Assembly (NCBI GenBank): GCA_004357005.1
Contig: SMWH01000023.1
Coordinates: 1-6,869, forward strand
DNA: 6,869 nt
Source of the DNA: Gammaproteobacteria bacterium
GTDB taxonomy: Bacteria > Pseudomonadota > Gammaproteobacteria > SMWH01
Reading direction: 5' to 3'
Below are positions 1 through 6,397 of this stretch, in pieces. Position 1 is the stretch's first letter. Each line of letters begins with the position of its first letter. Position numbers and translations under genes: made by a program. The notes beneath the pieces were generated by a model, which saw nothing but the letters and a program-made list of their open reading frames with translations, did no database searches and had not been told where the DNA came from.

Positions 1-1
1 C

Positions 2-28
2 AATCGCAGCTGGAAAGCCGCTCCTACA
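2..28 (+). repeat. Short extragenic palindromic repeat, copy 1 (diverged)
   Basis: This is a REP-like unit with an imperfect hairpin at 6-21, in which GCAGC faces GCCGC around a GGAAA-type loop, followed by CTCCTACA. It matches copies at 70-95 and 4238-4259 in the same orientation. Units of the type 'atcgcggctggaagccgctcctac' are familiar between genes in Pseudomonas and related gammaproteobacteria. This copy carries A in place of G in the left arm and one extra A in the loop, so its stem is weakened. Confidence 0.6.
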
Positions 29-38
29 CAGGGCCAAG

Positions 39-67
39 AAAAACCCCGCCGCTGGCGGGGTTTTTTT
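39..67. terminator. Bidirectional intrinsic terminator
   Basis: A perfect 7-bp GC stem (CCCCGCC at 44-50, GGCGGGG at 54-60) closes a three-base loop. It is flanked by an A-tract at 39-43 and a T-tract at 61-67, so it has a U-run after the stem on either strand. Reading leftward it lies about 33 bp beyond the desaturase stop codon and should end the hydantoinase A-desaturase transcript. Reading rightward it has seven Ts and could end a plus-strand gene lying left of the window. Confidence 0.9.
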
Positions 68-69
68 GT

Positions 70-95
70 TCGCGGCTGGGAAGCCGCCCTACAGG
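70..95 (+). repeat. Short extragenic palindromic repeat, copy 2
   Basis: This is the second REP-like unit: GCGGCT and AGCCGC form a perfect 6-bp stem (72-77 and 82-87) around a GGGA loop, followed by CCTACAGG. It lies between the terminator and the desaturase stop codon at 100-102. Copies 1 and 2 therefore bracket the terminator, all inside a 99-bp gap. Confidence 0.6.
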
Positions 96-99
96 TTTT

Positions 100-1281
100 T
101 TACGCTGCCGCCTGGAGCCGGTAGCGCACCAGGGTATGAGCGAAATCCTGCAAGGCCTGAATCCCGGTTTCCTCGGCTTCCCTGCACCAATCCTGCAGGG
201 CCTTGAGGGGCACTTCGTGGTTGGCGTTGGAGCGGTTCCAGATCCGTTGCAGGCTGTTGCGGAACTGGTAGACGGTCCCGATCACCGGGTTGTCGGCCAG
301 CAGTTTCTGCAACCGCGCCCTGGACTGATCATCCAGTAACTCGTTGTCTCGGGTCACCAGGCGCCGGGTCTTTCGGCCCACACGCTGCAACTCGTCTTGC
401 ATGACCGGCACGATGACGTCCTTACAGTAAGCCGTCATGACCTGGAAACGGTGTTTGACGATCGCACGCAGATTATCCAGATCCACCGGTGGGCTCTCGG
501 GAAGCATGTCCGGGGCGCTGGACACCTTCTTGACCTCGGCGAGGCGAACGGCCTGCAGGCCGCGTATTACCCACCAGGAGAAATCGAACTCCCACTTCTG
601 CCAGGAAAAACGCGCTGAACTCGGGAAAGCGTGATGGTTGTTATGCAGTTCTTCGCCACCCATGATAATTCCCCAGGGGACGATGTTGGTCGACTCATCC
701 GGGGTTTCAAAATTGCGATAGCCCCACCAGTGGCCGATCCCATTGATGACGCCCGCCGCCCAGAAGGGGATCCACACTAATTGCATCGCCCATATGGCCA
801 GCCCGGACACGCCAAACAGGGCGATTTCCACGACCAGCAACAGGCCGAGACCGTAAAAACCCGACGACGAGTAAACATTCCGCTCCATCCAGTCGTCCGG
901 GCACCCGTGCCCGTAATCCCTGATCGTGCTGTGCTTCGCCGCTTCCTCGGTGTAGAGCTCAAGGCCCCGGAAAACCACCGTGTTGATGCCCTTCTTCTGC
1001 GGGCTGTGGGGGTCGTCATCCGTCTCAACACGGGCGTGATGCTTACGGTGCACGGCCACCCACTGTTTCGTGATCTGGCCGGTGGTCAGCCACAGCCAGA
1101 ACCGGAAGAAGTGGCTCACGATGGGGTGCAGTTCCACGGCCCGATGGGCCTGGCTGCGGTGCAGGAAAATGGAAACGGCAAACACCGTGATTTGCACCAG
1201 GATGAAAAAGACGGCGATTTTCCCCCACACCGACATGTCCAAAAGGCCCGTGTTGAGGAAGCTCAAAATAGAATCGATCAC
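100..1281 (-). CDS. Acyl-CoA/fatty-acid desaturase, DesA-like (delta-9 type)
   Basis: This is a membrane-bound di-iron desaturase of about 393 residues, expected to introduce a cis double bond into acyl chains at the inner membrane. All three histidine boxes are present: HRSQAH (41-46), HRKHH (78-82) and HNNHH (213-217). A further conserved histidine lies in GHWWGYRNFE (183-192). Hydrophobic stretches lie near 19-40, 54-71, 141-167 and 168-182. A polar, probably helical tail of about 130 residues follows, as in Pseudomonas DesA-type proteins of similar length (recalled, not searched). The reading frame stays open upstream to 1842, but that part overlaps the hydantoinase gene and encodes no recognisable protein. 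I chose GTG at 1281 because it gives the family length and has GGAG 11 bases upstream; an ATG 15 codons downstream is the alternative. It lies 37 bp after the hydantoinase A stop, so co-transcription is likely. The exact acyl substrate and the electron donor cannot be read from the sequence. Confidence 0.92.
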   Translation of the reverse strand: MIDSILSFLNTGLLDMSVWGKIAVFFILVQITVFAVSIFLHRSQAHRAVELHPIVSHFFRFWLWLTTGQITKQWVAVHRKHHARVETDDDPHSPQKKGINTVVFRGLELYTEEAAKHSTIRDYGHGCPDDWMERNVYSSSGFYGLGLLLVVEIALFGVSGLAIWAMQLVWIPFWAAGVINGIGHWWGYRNFETPDESTNIVPWGIIMGGEELHNNHHAFPSSARFSWQKWEFDFSWWVIRGLQAVRLAEVKKVSSAPDMLPESPPVDLDNLRAIVKHRFQVMTAYCKDVIVPVMQDELQRVGRKTRRLVTRDNELLDDQSRARLQKLLADNPVIGTVYQFRNSLQRIWNRSNANHEVPLKALQDWCREAEETGIQALQDFAHTLVRYRLQAAA

Positions 1282-1292
1282 TAGGGAAATGT

Positions 1293-1296
1293 CTCC
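1293..1296 (-). promoter_or_regulatory. Ribosome binding site supporting the desaturase GTG start
   Basis: The minus strand reads GGAG here, 11 bases before the GTG at 1281. The spacing is somewhat long, but it is the only purine-rich site near the start region, and it lies in the short gap after the hydantoinase A stop codon. Confidence 0.45.
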
Positions 1297-1318
1297 GGAG
1301 TTGGTCAAATTTCGGCCA

Positions 1319-3310
1319 CTATACCGGAGCCGGCTCGCCGCGTCCCAGCCATATGGTCCCGGATGGGTCCACCAGGGCGGTCCAGCCCGGGGCAATCCAA
1401 GTGGTAGCAACGCTTTCCACCACAACGGCCGGACCGTCGATACGGTGCCCGGCGCCCAGGCTTTCACGCTGAAATACGGGCACCGGCTGCGACTGCCCAT
1501 ACGCGTGCGTATGGTATTCCGGGCTGATCTCTCCGCCGCTGTCCGGAATCCGGGGAAGACCCGGGTCCCGGGGCCGGGCCCGAACATCCACCCGGAGCGC
1601 CACCATCTCCACCGGCATGTCCAGCCGGTGACCATAACGCCGTTCGTGTGCGGCGTGAAACAACTCACCGGTCGCCGAGTCGCGCCAGGGAACGGTAAGG
1701 GTGTAACTCTGACCCTGATAACGCAGATCCAGACTGCGCAGCTCGCGCAAGTCCCCGACAGAAACACCTTCTTCTTCCAGTTCCTGCCGCGCTTCATCGG
1801 ACAGGGCATCGAAATGACCATCGATTTCATGCCCAGGCACATCGCCCAATGGGCTGATCAATCCACGTGATCGCTGCCGGCCCGGTTCCGCCACCAGCAT
1901 GCCCAGCGCCGAGAGCACGCCGGCGTGGATGGGAACCATGGCCTTGCGCATGTCCAGCGCTTCGGCCAGGGCGCACACATGCAAACCGCCCGCGCCACCG
2001 AAACAGAACAGGGTGAACTCGCGCGGATCAAAACCGCGTTCCAGGGAGATCACCCTTAAGGCGCGCACCATGTGTTCGTTGGCGATCCGGATGACACCCG
2101 CCGCGGCCTCCTCGGTGGACACACCCATGGGACGTGCGATGATTTCGAGCGCTTGCCGGGCGGCGGCCGGGTCGAGTACGTGAGTGCCACCCAGGCGGAC
2201 CTTGTCGGGCAAACGACCCAACACCAGGTTCGCATCGGTCACCGTTGCCTGCTTCCCACCCCGGCCATAGCAGGCGGGCCCCGGCGAGGCGCCCGCGGAT
2301 TCCGGACCCACCAGCAACAGGCCACCCGGGTCGAGACGAGCCAGTGACCCACCGCCGGCGCCGATGGTGTGCATATCCACCATGGGAACGGTGACGGGGA
2401 ATCGTCCCACGTGTCCTTCGCTGGTCAACCGGATGTCCCCGTCAATGAGCGCCACATCGGTTGACGTGCCGCCCATGTCGAAACTCAGCAGCCGTTCTTC
2501 CCCGGCCAGGCTGCCCAGGTAACGCGCCCCGGCCAGACCACCCGCGGGACCGGACAACAACAGATGCACCGAGTGTTTGTGCACCTGCTCCGCCGCAAGC
2601 GTCGTGCCGGAACTCTGCATCACCGCAACGTGGGCATGGGGCAGGCGTTGGGTCAGACGCCGCAGGTAATTGGCCATGAGCGGGCCCACATAGGCGTTGA
2701 GCCACGTGGCGATCCCCCGTTCGTATTCCCCCTGCTCCGGCAGCACCGCCGACGACCGGGAAACCAGTACGCCCTCGGGCATGACCTGCTCGACGGCACG
2801 TTCGAAGCGGTCGTCCAAAAAGGAAAACAAAAGATTGATCGCGATCGCCTCGGGATTGAGTTCACGGACGCGCGCCGCCAGCGCATCGAGATCGTCCTGG
2901 CTCAGCGGCTCCACCACCGAACCATCGGCACCCAGCCGGCCGCCGGTTTCGACGCACAACTCCCGGGGAACCGGCGGCGGTACCGGGTCGGGCTGCAGGT
3001 TGAACAGCTCGGCGCGTTGCTGGCGGCCGATCGTGAGTACGTCGCGCAGGCCCCGATTGCAGATATAAACGGTCCGCACGCCCTTGCCTTCGAGGACCGC
3101 GTTGGTGGCCACCGTCGAGCCATGCACCAGACGCAGTTCCCGGTTCAGACAACCCAGAGCCCCCGTACCGTCAAGGATGGCCTCTTCCGGGCGCGCCGGC
3201 GTGGACAACACCTTATGTACGGAAAGCTGCCCGTCGCGCAGCAGCACGAAATCGGTAAAGGTGCCGCCGGTATCGACCCCCAGCACCGTAATGGATTCGG
3301 ACGCAGTCAT
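1319..3310 (-). CDS. Hydantoinase A/5-oxoprolinase family protein (HyuA-like)
   Basis: This is a protein of about 663 residues in the ATP-dependent hydantoinase/oxoprolinase family, which opens cyclic amides such as 5-oxoproline or N-methylhydantoin (related carboxylases also belong). The phosphate-binding segment GVDTGGTFTDF is at 11-21 and VHGSTVATNAVLEGKG at 62-77. The second phosphate motif DMGGTSTDVAL lies near 277-287, the HTIGAGGGS segment near 313-321, SAGASPGPACYG near 335-346 and FGGAGGLHVCALAEAL near 434-449. Length and motif order indicate a complete, intact A subunit. The ATG at 3310 puts the GVDTGG motif at the usual distance from the N-terminus. An in-frame ATG at 3334 would add eight residues, and neither start has a clear Shine-Dalgarno. 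Family members usually work with a B subunit, encoded next door or fused as in large 5-oxoprolinases, but none is in this window. The substrate therefore cannot be assigned, and the true partner may be elsewhere in the genome. Confidence 0.9.
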   Translation of the reverse strand: MTASESITVLGVDTGGTFTDFVLLRDGQLSVHKVLSTPARPEEAILDGTGALGCLNRELRLVHGSTVATNAVLEGKGVRTVYICNRGLRDVLTIGRQQRAELFNLQPDPVPPPVPRELCVETGGRLGADGSVVEPLSQDDLDALAARVRELNPEAIAINLLFSFLDDRFERAVEQVMPEGVLVSRSSAVLPEQGEYERGIATWLNAYVGPLMANYLRRLTQRLPHAHVAVMQSSGTTLAAEQVHKHSVHLLLSGPAGGLAGARYLGSLAGEERLLSFDMGGTSTDVALIDGDIRLTSEGHVGRFPVTVPMVDMHTIGAGGGSLARLDPGGLLLVGPESAGASPGPACYGRGGKQATVTDANLVLGRLPDKVRLGGTHVLDPAAARQALEIIARPMGVSTEEAAAGVIRIANEHMVRALRVISLERGFDPREFTLFCFGGAGGLHVCALAEALDMRKAMVPIHAGVLSALGMLVAEPGRQRSRGLISPLGDVPGHEIDGHFDALSDEARQELEEEGVSVGDLRELRSLDLRYQGQSYTLTVPWRDSATGELFHAAHERRYGHRLDMPVEMVALRVDVRARPRDPGLPRIPDSGGEISPEYHTHAYGQSQPVPVFQRESLGAGHRIDGPAVVVESVATTWIAPGWTALVDPSGTIWLGRGEPAPV

Positions 3311-3354
3311 GTTCGTGATGGGACGCGCGCACATGATAGTAGAATCGCGCAGCC

Positions 3355-4167
3355 ATGCCCGAACTGCCGGAAGTCGAGACGACCCGCCGTGGGATCGAAC
3401 CCCTGATCAGCGGCCAGAGAGTGCGCGATATCGTGGTCCGCGACCGCCGGCTGCGCTGGCCCGTATCACCCCGCTGGGCGCGGGCGCTCCCGGGCACCGT
3501 CATCCATGCCGTGGACCGGCGCGCCAAATACCTGCTGATCCGGAGCGATACCGGGACGACGCTGCTGCATCTGGGCATGTCCGGGTCCCTGCGTTTCGTT
3601 GGACCGGACACCCCGCCAGGCAAGCACGACCACGTGGATCTGATTTTCGACCGCGGCGTCTTGCGCTTTCGTGACCCGCGCCGCTTCGGTTCCATTCACT
3701 GGACGACCCGGGATCCCCTGCAGCACAGGCTGCTCAGAGATCTCGGCCCGGAACCGCTTGCGGGTGATTTCACCGGTGACGTGTTGTGGCAAGCCTCCCG
3801 GGGACGCCGGGTCGCGGTGAAAAACTTCATCATGGACAGCCACATCGTCGTGGGCGTGGGCAACATCTACGCCAGCGAATCACTGTTCCGGGCCCGTATC
3901 CACCCGAAACGCGCGGCTGGCAGGATCAGCCAAGCCCGCTACGCAGCCCTGGTCGATGCGATACGGGACGTTTTGTCCGAAGCCATCGAAGACGGCGGAA
4001 CCACCCTGAAGGATTTCGTCCGCGAACGGGGACAACCGGGTTATTTCGGGCAGCAGTTGCAGGTCTATGACAGGGAAGGCGAACCGTGCCGCCGCTGCAA
4101 GACGCCGATCAAAACCGCCCGGATCGGCCAGCGATCGGCGTTCTACTGCCCCGCCTGCCAGCGCTGA
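3355..4167 (+). CDS. mutM: Formamidopyrimidine-DNA glycosylase (Fpg/MutM)
   Basis: This is a base-excision repair glycosylase/AP lyase that removes 8-oxoguanine and formamidopyrimidines from oxidised DNA. The protein is 270 residues, essentially the E. coli length. It starts MPELPEVE, so after Met removal Pro2 is the catalytic nucleophile, with Glu3 and Glu6 following. Lys58 lies in RRAKYLL, and Met75, Arg109 and Phe111 correspond to the residues that fill the gap left by the flipped base. GVGNIYASES carries the conserved DNA-binding Asn. The C-terminal zinc finger has Cys245, Cys248, Cys265 and Cys268, with the key Arg260 inside it. Every residue needed for activity is present. The start is fixed by the N-terminal motif even though no Shine-Dalgarno precedes it. 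It is divergent from the hydantoinase A gene (44-bp gap) and convergent with the membrane protein gene (59-bp gap), so it is probably transcribed alone. Confidence 0.98.
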   Translation: MPELPEVETTRRGIEPLISGQRVRDIVVRDRRLRWPVSPRWARALPGTVIHAVDRRAKYLLIRSDTGTTLLHLGMSGSLRFVGPDTPPGKHDHVDLIFDRGVLRFRDPRRFGSIHWTTRDPLQHRLLRDLGPEPLAGDFTGDVLWQASRGRRVAVKNFIMDSHIVVGVGNIYASESLFRARIHPKRAAGRISQARYAALVDAIRDVLSEAIEDGGTTLKDFVRERGQPGYFGQQLQVYDREGEPCRRCKTPIKTARIGQRSAFYCPACQR

Positions 4168-4197
4168 AACGGTCCTGGAGTTTCGCCAAAGGATGGG

Positions 4198-4228
4198 GGC
4201 AACCTGTCCCCCGGAGGTGACGGTTGTC
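4198..4228 (+). other. Inverted repeat between convergent genes, possible weak terminator
   Basis: GGCAACC at 4198-4204 can pair with GGTTGTC at 4222-4228 (one G-U pair). GTC at 4206-4208 with GAC at 4219-4221 extends the stem past a single bulged T, giving about 10 bp in plus-strand RNA. It lies 31 bp after the mutM stop and overlaps the stop codon of the opposing gene. No T-tract follows on either strand, so it is not a standard intrinsic terminator. It could act as a 3'-end stabilising or pausing hairpin, or be chance in GC-rich DNA. Confidence 0.3.
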
Positions 4229-4853
4229 AGTCGCGAGAATCGCGGCTGGAAGCCGCTCCCGCGTCGGCGGCGCGCATTCCTTCGCGGAACTGGTGCAACG
4301 CTACCGAGTTCAAGTAGAACAGCCACCCCCAGAAGCAAAAGACCACTGAAAGCAGAATGGTGACGAATTTCGGCACGGCGCTCCAGTACGCAACAGTTGG
4401 CCAGAGAGGCAACTCCGAACCACGGAGCATCTGGATCAAAGCGACGTTTTCCACCACATCGGCCACCCCGGCCAACACGACGGCCCAGGACAAGACTACA
4501 CCGACCAACGCCGCGACCCGGTGCCAGCTATAAAGCTGGCCCGCCAACTGCATGCACATCAAGGACAGGAACAACACATAAGACAACGCGAACACGAAAT
4601 CCAGGCCCACGACCAGGCCCGCATCGACACGGGCGGCCGCATCCCAACTGGCCAGAACCGCCTGCGCCTGATCCGGGGTGTGGGCAAGTTCCAGAGAAAT
4701 AATCCCCCAGGGCGCCCCGCCGGTTTTAAGGGATCCGCCGATATGGGACATGCCGAGCCCCAAAGCCAGGGCGGCCAGGCCCGCATAGACCATTAACCTG
4801 ACCCGCGCCCGGTCCGAGAGAAAACGATAGAGATCGAAATCAGCCAGCGTCAT
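4227..4853 (-). CDS. Conserved four-helix inner-membrane protein, function unknown
   Basis: This 208-residue protein has four hydrophobic segments near residues 18-40, 78-105, 112-142 and 160-186, and short polar ends. Charged residues sit in or beside the helices: Asp85 in GLDFVFALSY, and Asp132 and Glu135 in ADVVENVAL. Together with the ELA...W stretch between helices 1 and 2, this pattern resembles a widespread uncharacterised four-helix family (from memory). I know no function for it. The ATG at 4853 is preferred because it forms an ATGA overlap with the stop codon of the upstream lipoprotein gene. No Shine-Dalgarno is visible, so translation probably depends on coupling. A TTG three codons further upstream (4862) is possible but less likely. 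The last codons, for GAASSRDSRD, come from a palindromic repeat copy, so the C-terminal tail is probably a lineage-specific addition. The coupling suggests it works with, or is dosed to, the thioredoxin-NHL lipoprotein. Confidence 0.85.
   Translation of the reverse strand: MTLADFDLYRFLSDRARVRLMVYAGLAALALGLGMSHIGGSLKTGGAPWGIISLELAHTPDQAQAVLASWDAAARVDAGLVVGLDFVFALSYVLFLSLMCMQLAGQLYSWHRVAALVGVVLSWAVVLAGVADVVENVALIQMLRGSELPLWPTVAYWSAVPKFVTILLSVVFCFWGWLFYLNSVALHQFREGMRAADAGAASSRDSRD
4238..4259 (+). repeat. Short palindromic repeat, copy 3, inside a gene end
   Basis: This copy, aatcgcggctggaagccgct followed by cc, has a perfect 6-bp stem (GCGGCT/AGCCGC, 4242-4247 and 4251-4256) with a GGA loop (4248-4250). 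An adjoining smaller palindrome, CGCGA-GAA-TCGCG (4232-4244), overlaps its left edge. Unlike copies 1 and 2 it lies in coding sequence, within the last dozen codons of the four-helix membrane protein, read on the opposite strand. Confidence 0.65.
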
Positions 4854-6385
4854 TTGAGCCAAACGGGCCAGACGGCAAAGGTGCCTCCGTCCAGATCCAG
4901 CACCATGACACGGTCGTTGTTGGTATCGGCCACGTACAGTTTCCCGTTCCAGTAGGACAGTCCACCCGGTTCGTTGAGCGCGCCGGCGCCGCCTTCCGGC
5001 TGCCCGGTGCCTGCCAACGTCGAGACCTGTCGCTCGCCCAGGTGCAACTCCTTGAGCTGGTGGTTGTAGGTATCGGCCACGGCAATGCGTTCACCATCAA
5101 TCACCGCCACTCCCAGCACGTGCTGCAACAAAGCCTGATCGAAGGACCCGTTGCGATCGCCGAAATCGAACAATCCCGTCCCCACCAACGTTTCTACTCT
5201 TTCTTCCGAGAGGTGGATACGGCGCACCGCCGAGTCCTCTGAATCCGCCACATAGAGCCAGTCACCTTCGATATCCAGACCACTGGGCTGACTGAAGGCG
5301 GAGGTGGCGACCGGTCCGTCAATGATGCTCTCGCGCCCGCTGCCGGCCCAGGGACCGATGACATCGCGTTCCAGATCCATCTTCCAGATCTGGTGAGAAC
5401 CCGCCATGGCCACATAGAGCTGTCCATCGCGCAATGCGAGATCCCACGGCGAACGCAAGCCGAGACTGCGCGCCGGTTTTTCGCCGCCCAGATAGAACTC
5501 GTTTTTCCCCGTGCCGGCGGCGGTTTCCACGGTGCCCTGGTCGAGATCGATGCGCCGGATGGTGTGGTTGCCGGTATCCGCCACATAAACGGTGTTGTCA
5601 CCGTCGAAAACCACGCCCTGGGGCTGGTTGAAGCGGGCCTCAGCCTTTGATCCATCCACGTAACCCTTTTCCGGACCACCGAAGATGTGTTGCACCTTGC
5701 CGTCGTGGTCCGCGAACAGGATCCGGTGATGCAGGGTGTCGCTGATCGCTACCCAACGATCGGTCACCTCGATTTTTCCGGGCGCCGCCAGGGTGGAATC
5801 CTTGAGCCGATCCTTCTCCAGCGAAACAGGCAAAGGCGACTCATCCAGCCGGCCTTCGAACTCCGCCACCAGGTCACCGATTACCTTATCGAGACGATCA
5901 TAGTTGCCTTCGCCGGAAACGGAGGTGACTGCGCCACCCGCCGGGTCAATGACAACCTGCGTGGGCCACGCCCGGATCCCGTAACTGCGCCACTGGCTGA
6001 AATCCACATCGTTTACCACCGGGTGCTCGATGCCGTAACGCACGACGATATTGCGCAGGGTATTGAAGTTCTTTTCGTTCTCGAACTTGGGAGAATGCAC
6101 GGCGATGACCGCAAGCTTGTTGCCGTACTTCGCCTGCAGGCGCTGCAGGTCGGGGATCACGTGCATGCAATTGACGCAACCGTAGGTCCAAAAATCCAGC
6201 AGCACGACCTTGCCCCGGAGTTTTTCGAGACTGAGGGGTTCTGAAACATTCAGCCAGGGCAGCCCATCGGCGAATTCCACCGCCGCGGCCCGTTCGGAGG
6301 CAGGCGCGGCCGTGGCATCGGGCGATTGCTGGCACCCCAACAGACCGACACAAACCAGAAGACCCAATAACTGGCGGGACATCAT
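4850..6385 (-). CDS. Thioredoxin-fold/NHL-repeat lipoprotein (NHLRC2-like)
   Basis: This is a 511-residue predicted lipoprotein. Two adjacent ATGs (6385, 6382) follow a good GAGGTG site. The N-terminus MMSRQ leads into a hydrophobic stretch and a lipobox LLGC, with lipidated Cys18. Gln follows the Cys rather than Asp, which favours outer-membrane sorting with the protein facing the periplasm. Residues about 36-165 form a TlpA/thioredoxin-like domain with CVNC (Cys70, Cys73) in DFWTYGCVNCMHVIPDL and a cis-proline in AWPT (Pro141). Residues about 205-505 carry NHL repeats, five clear ones (for example LYVADTNNDRV) plus a degenerate first, consistent with a six-bladed beta-propeller. The domain order and the motif around CVNC match the NHLRC2 group, whose vertebrate members have CCINC and a further C-terminal domain that is absent here. 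A thiol-disulfide redox role with a propeller for partner or ligand binding is inferred; no substrate is known. It follows ggt by 10 bp and overlaps the next gene by 4 bp. Confidence 0.9.
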   Translation of the reverse strand: MMSRQLLGLLVCVGLLGCQQSPDATAAPASERAAAVEFADGLPWLNVSEPLSLEKLRGKVVLLDFWTYGCVNCMHVIPDLQRLQAKYGNKLAVIAVHSPKFENEKNFNTLRNIVVRYGIEHPVVNDVDFSQWRSYGIRAWPTQVVIDPAGGAVTSVSGEGNYDRLDKVIGDLVAEFEGRLDESPLPVSLEKDRLKDSTLAAPGKIEVTDRWVAISDTLHHRILFADHDGKVQHIFGGPEKGYVDGSKAEARFNQPQGVVFDGDNTVYVADTGNHTIRRIDLDQGTVETAAGTGKNEFYLGGEKPARSLGLRSPWDLALRDGQLYVAMAGSHQIWKMDLERDVIGPWAGSGRESIIDGPVATSAFSQPSGLDIEGDWLYVADSEDSAVRRIHLSEERVETLVGTGLFDFGDRNGSFDQALLQHVLGVAVIDGERIAVADTYNHQLKELHLGERQVSTLAGTGQPEGGAGALNEPGGLSYWNGKLYVADTNNDRVMVLDLDGGTFAVWPVWLK

Positions 6386-6391
6386 TGCACG

Positions 6392-6397
6392 CACCTC
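6392..6397 (-). promoter_or_regulatory. Shine-Dalgarno of the lipoprotein gene, overlapping the ggt stop
   Basis: The minus strand reads GAGGTG, six bases before the ATG at 6385. Its first bases belong to the TGA stop codon of the gamma-glutamyltransferase gene (6398-6396). This fixes the lipoprotein start near 6385 rather than at the upstream in-frame ATG at 6454, and suggests that ribosomes ending ggt can restart on the next gene. Confidence 0.75.

Noticed and set aside
1..95. The repeat-terminator cluster as a CRISPR or attachment site
   Set aside because: There are only two imperfect palindromic units, no regular spacers, and no integrase or cas gene nearby. It fits REP-like elements around an intrinsic terminator.
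1282..1842. N-terminal extension of the desaturase frame, which stays open for 187 more codons
   Set aside because: It lies entirely over the hydantoinase A 3' end in another frame. Its translation is rich in Arg, Trp and Pro without domain features, and the desaturase has family length when started at 1281.
1070..1870. 266-codon plus-strand open frame antisense to the desaturase/hydantoinase junction
   Set aside because: It crosses two well-supported genes on the other strand and encodes no recognisable protein.
2564..3406. 280-codon plus-strand open frame
   Set aside because: It is antisense to hydantoinase A, has the Arg/His/Gln-rich composition typical of GC-rich shadow frames, and shows no recognisable motif.
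4195..4212. GGGGG-CCCCC mini-hairpin in the mutM/membrane-protein gap as a terminator
   Set aside because: It has only five pairs, an 8-base loop and no T-tract; the longer alternative stem at 4198-4228 is a better structure for the same bases.
5687..6244. 185-codon plus-strand open frame antisense to the lipoprotein
   Set aside because: The opposite strand encodes a clear thioredoxin-NHL protein; this frame is a shadow without domain features.
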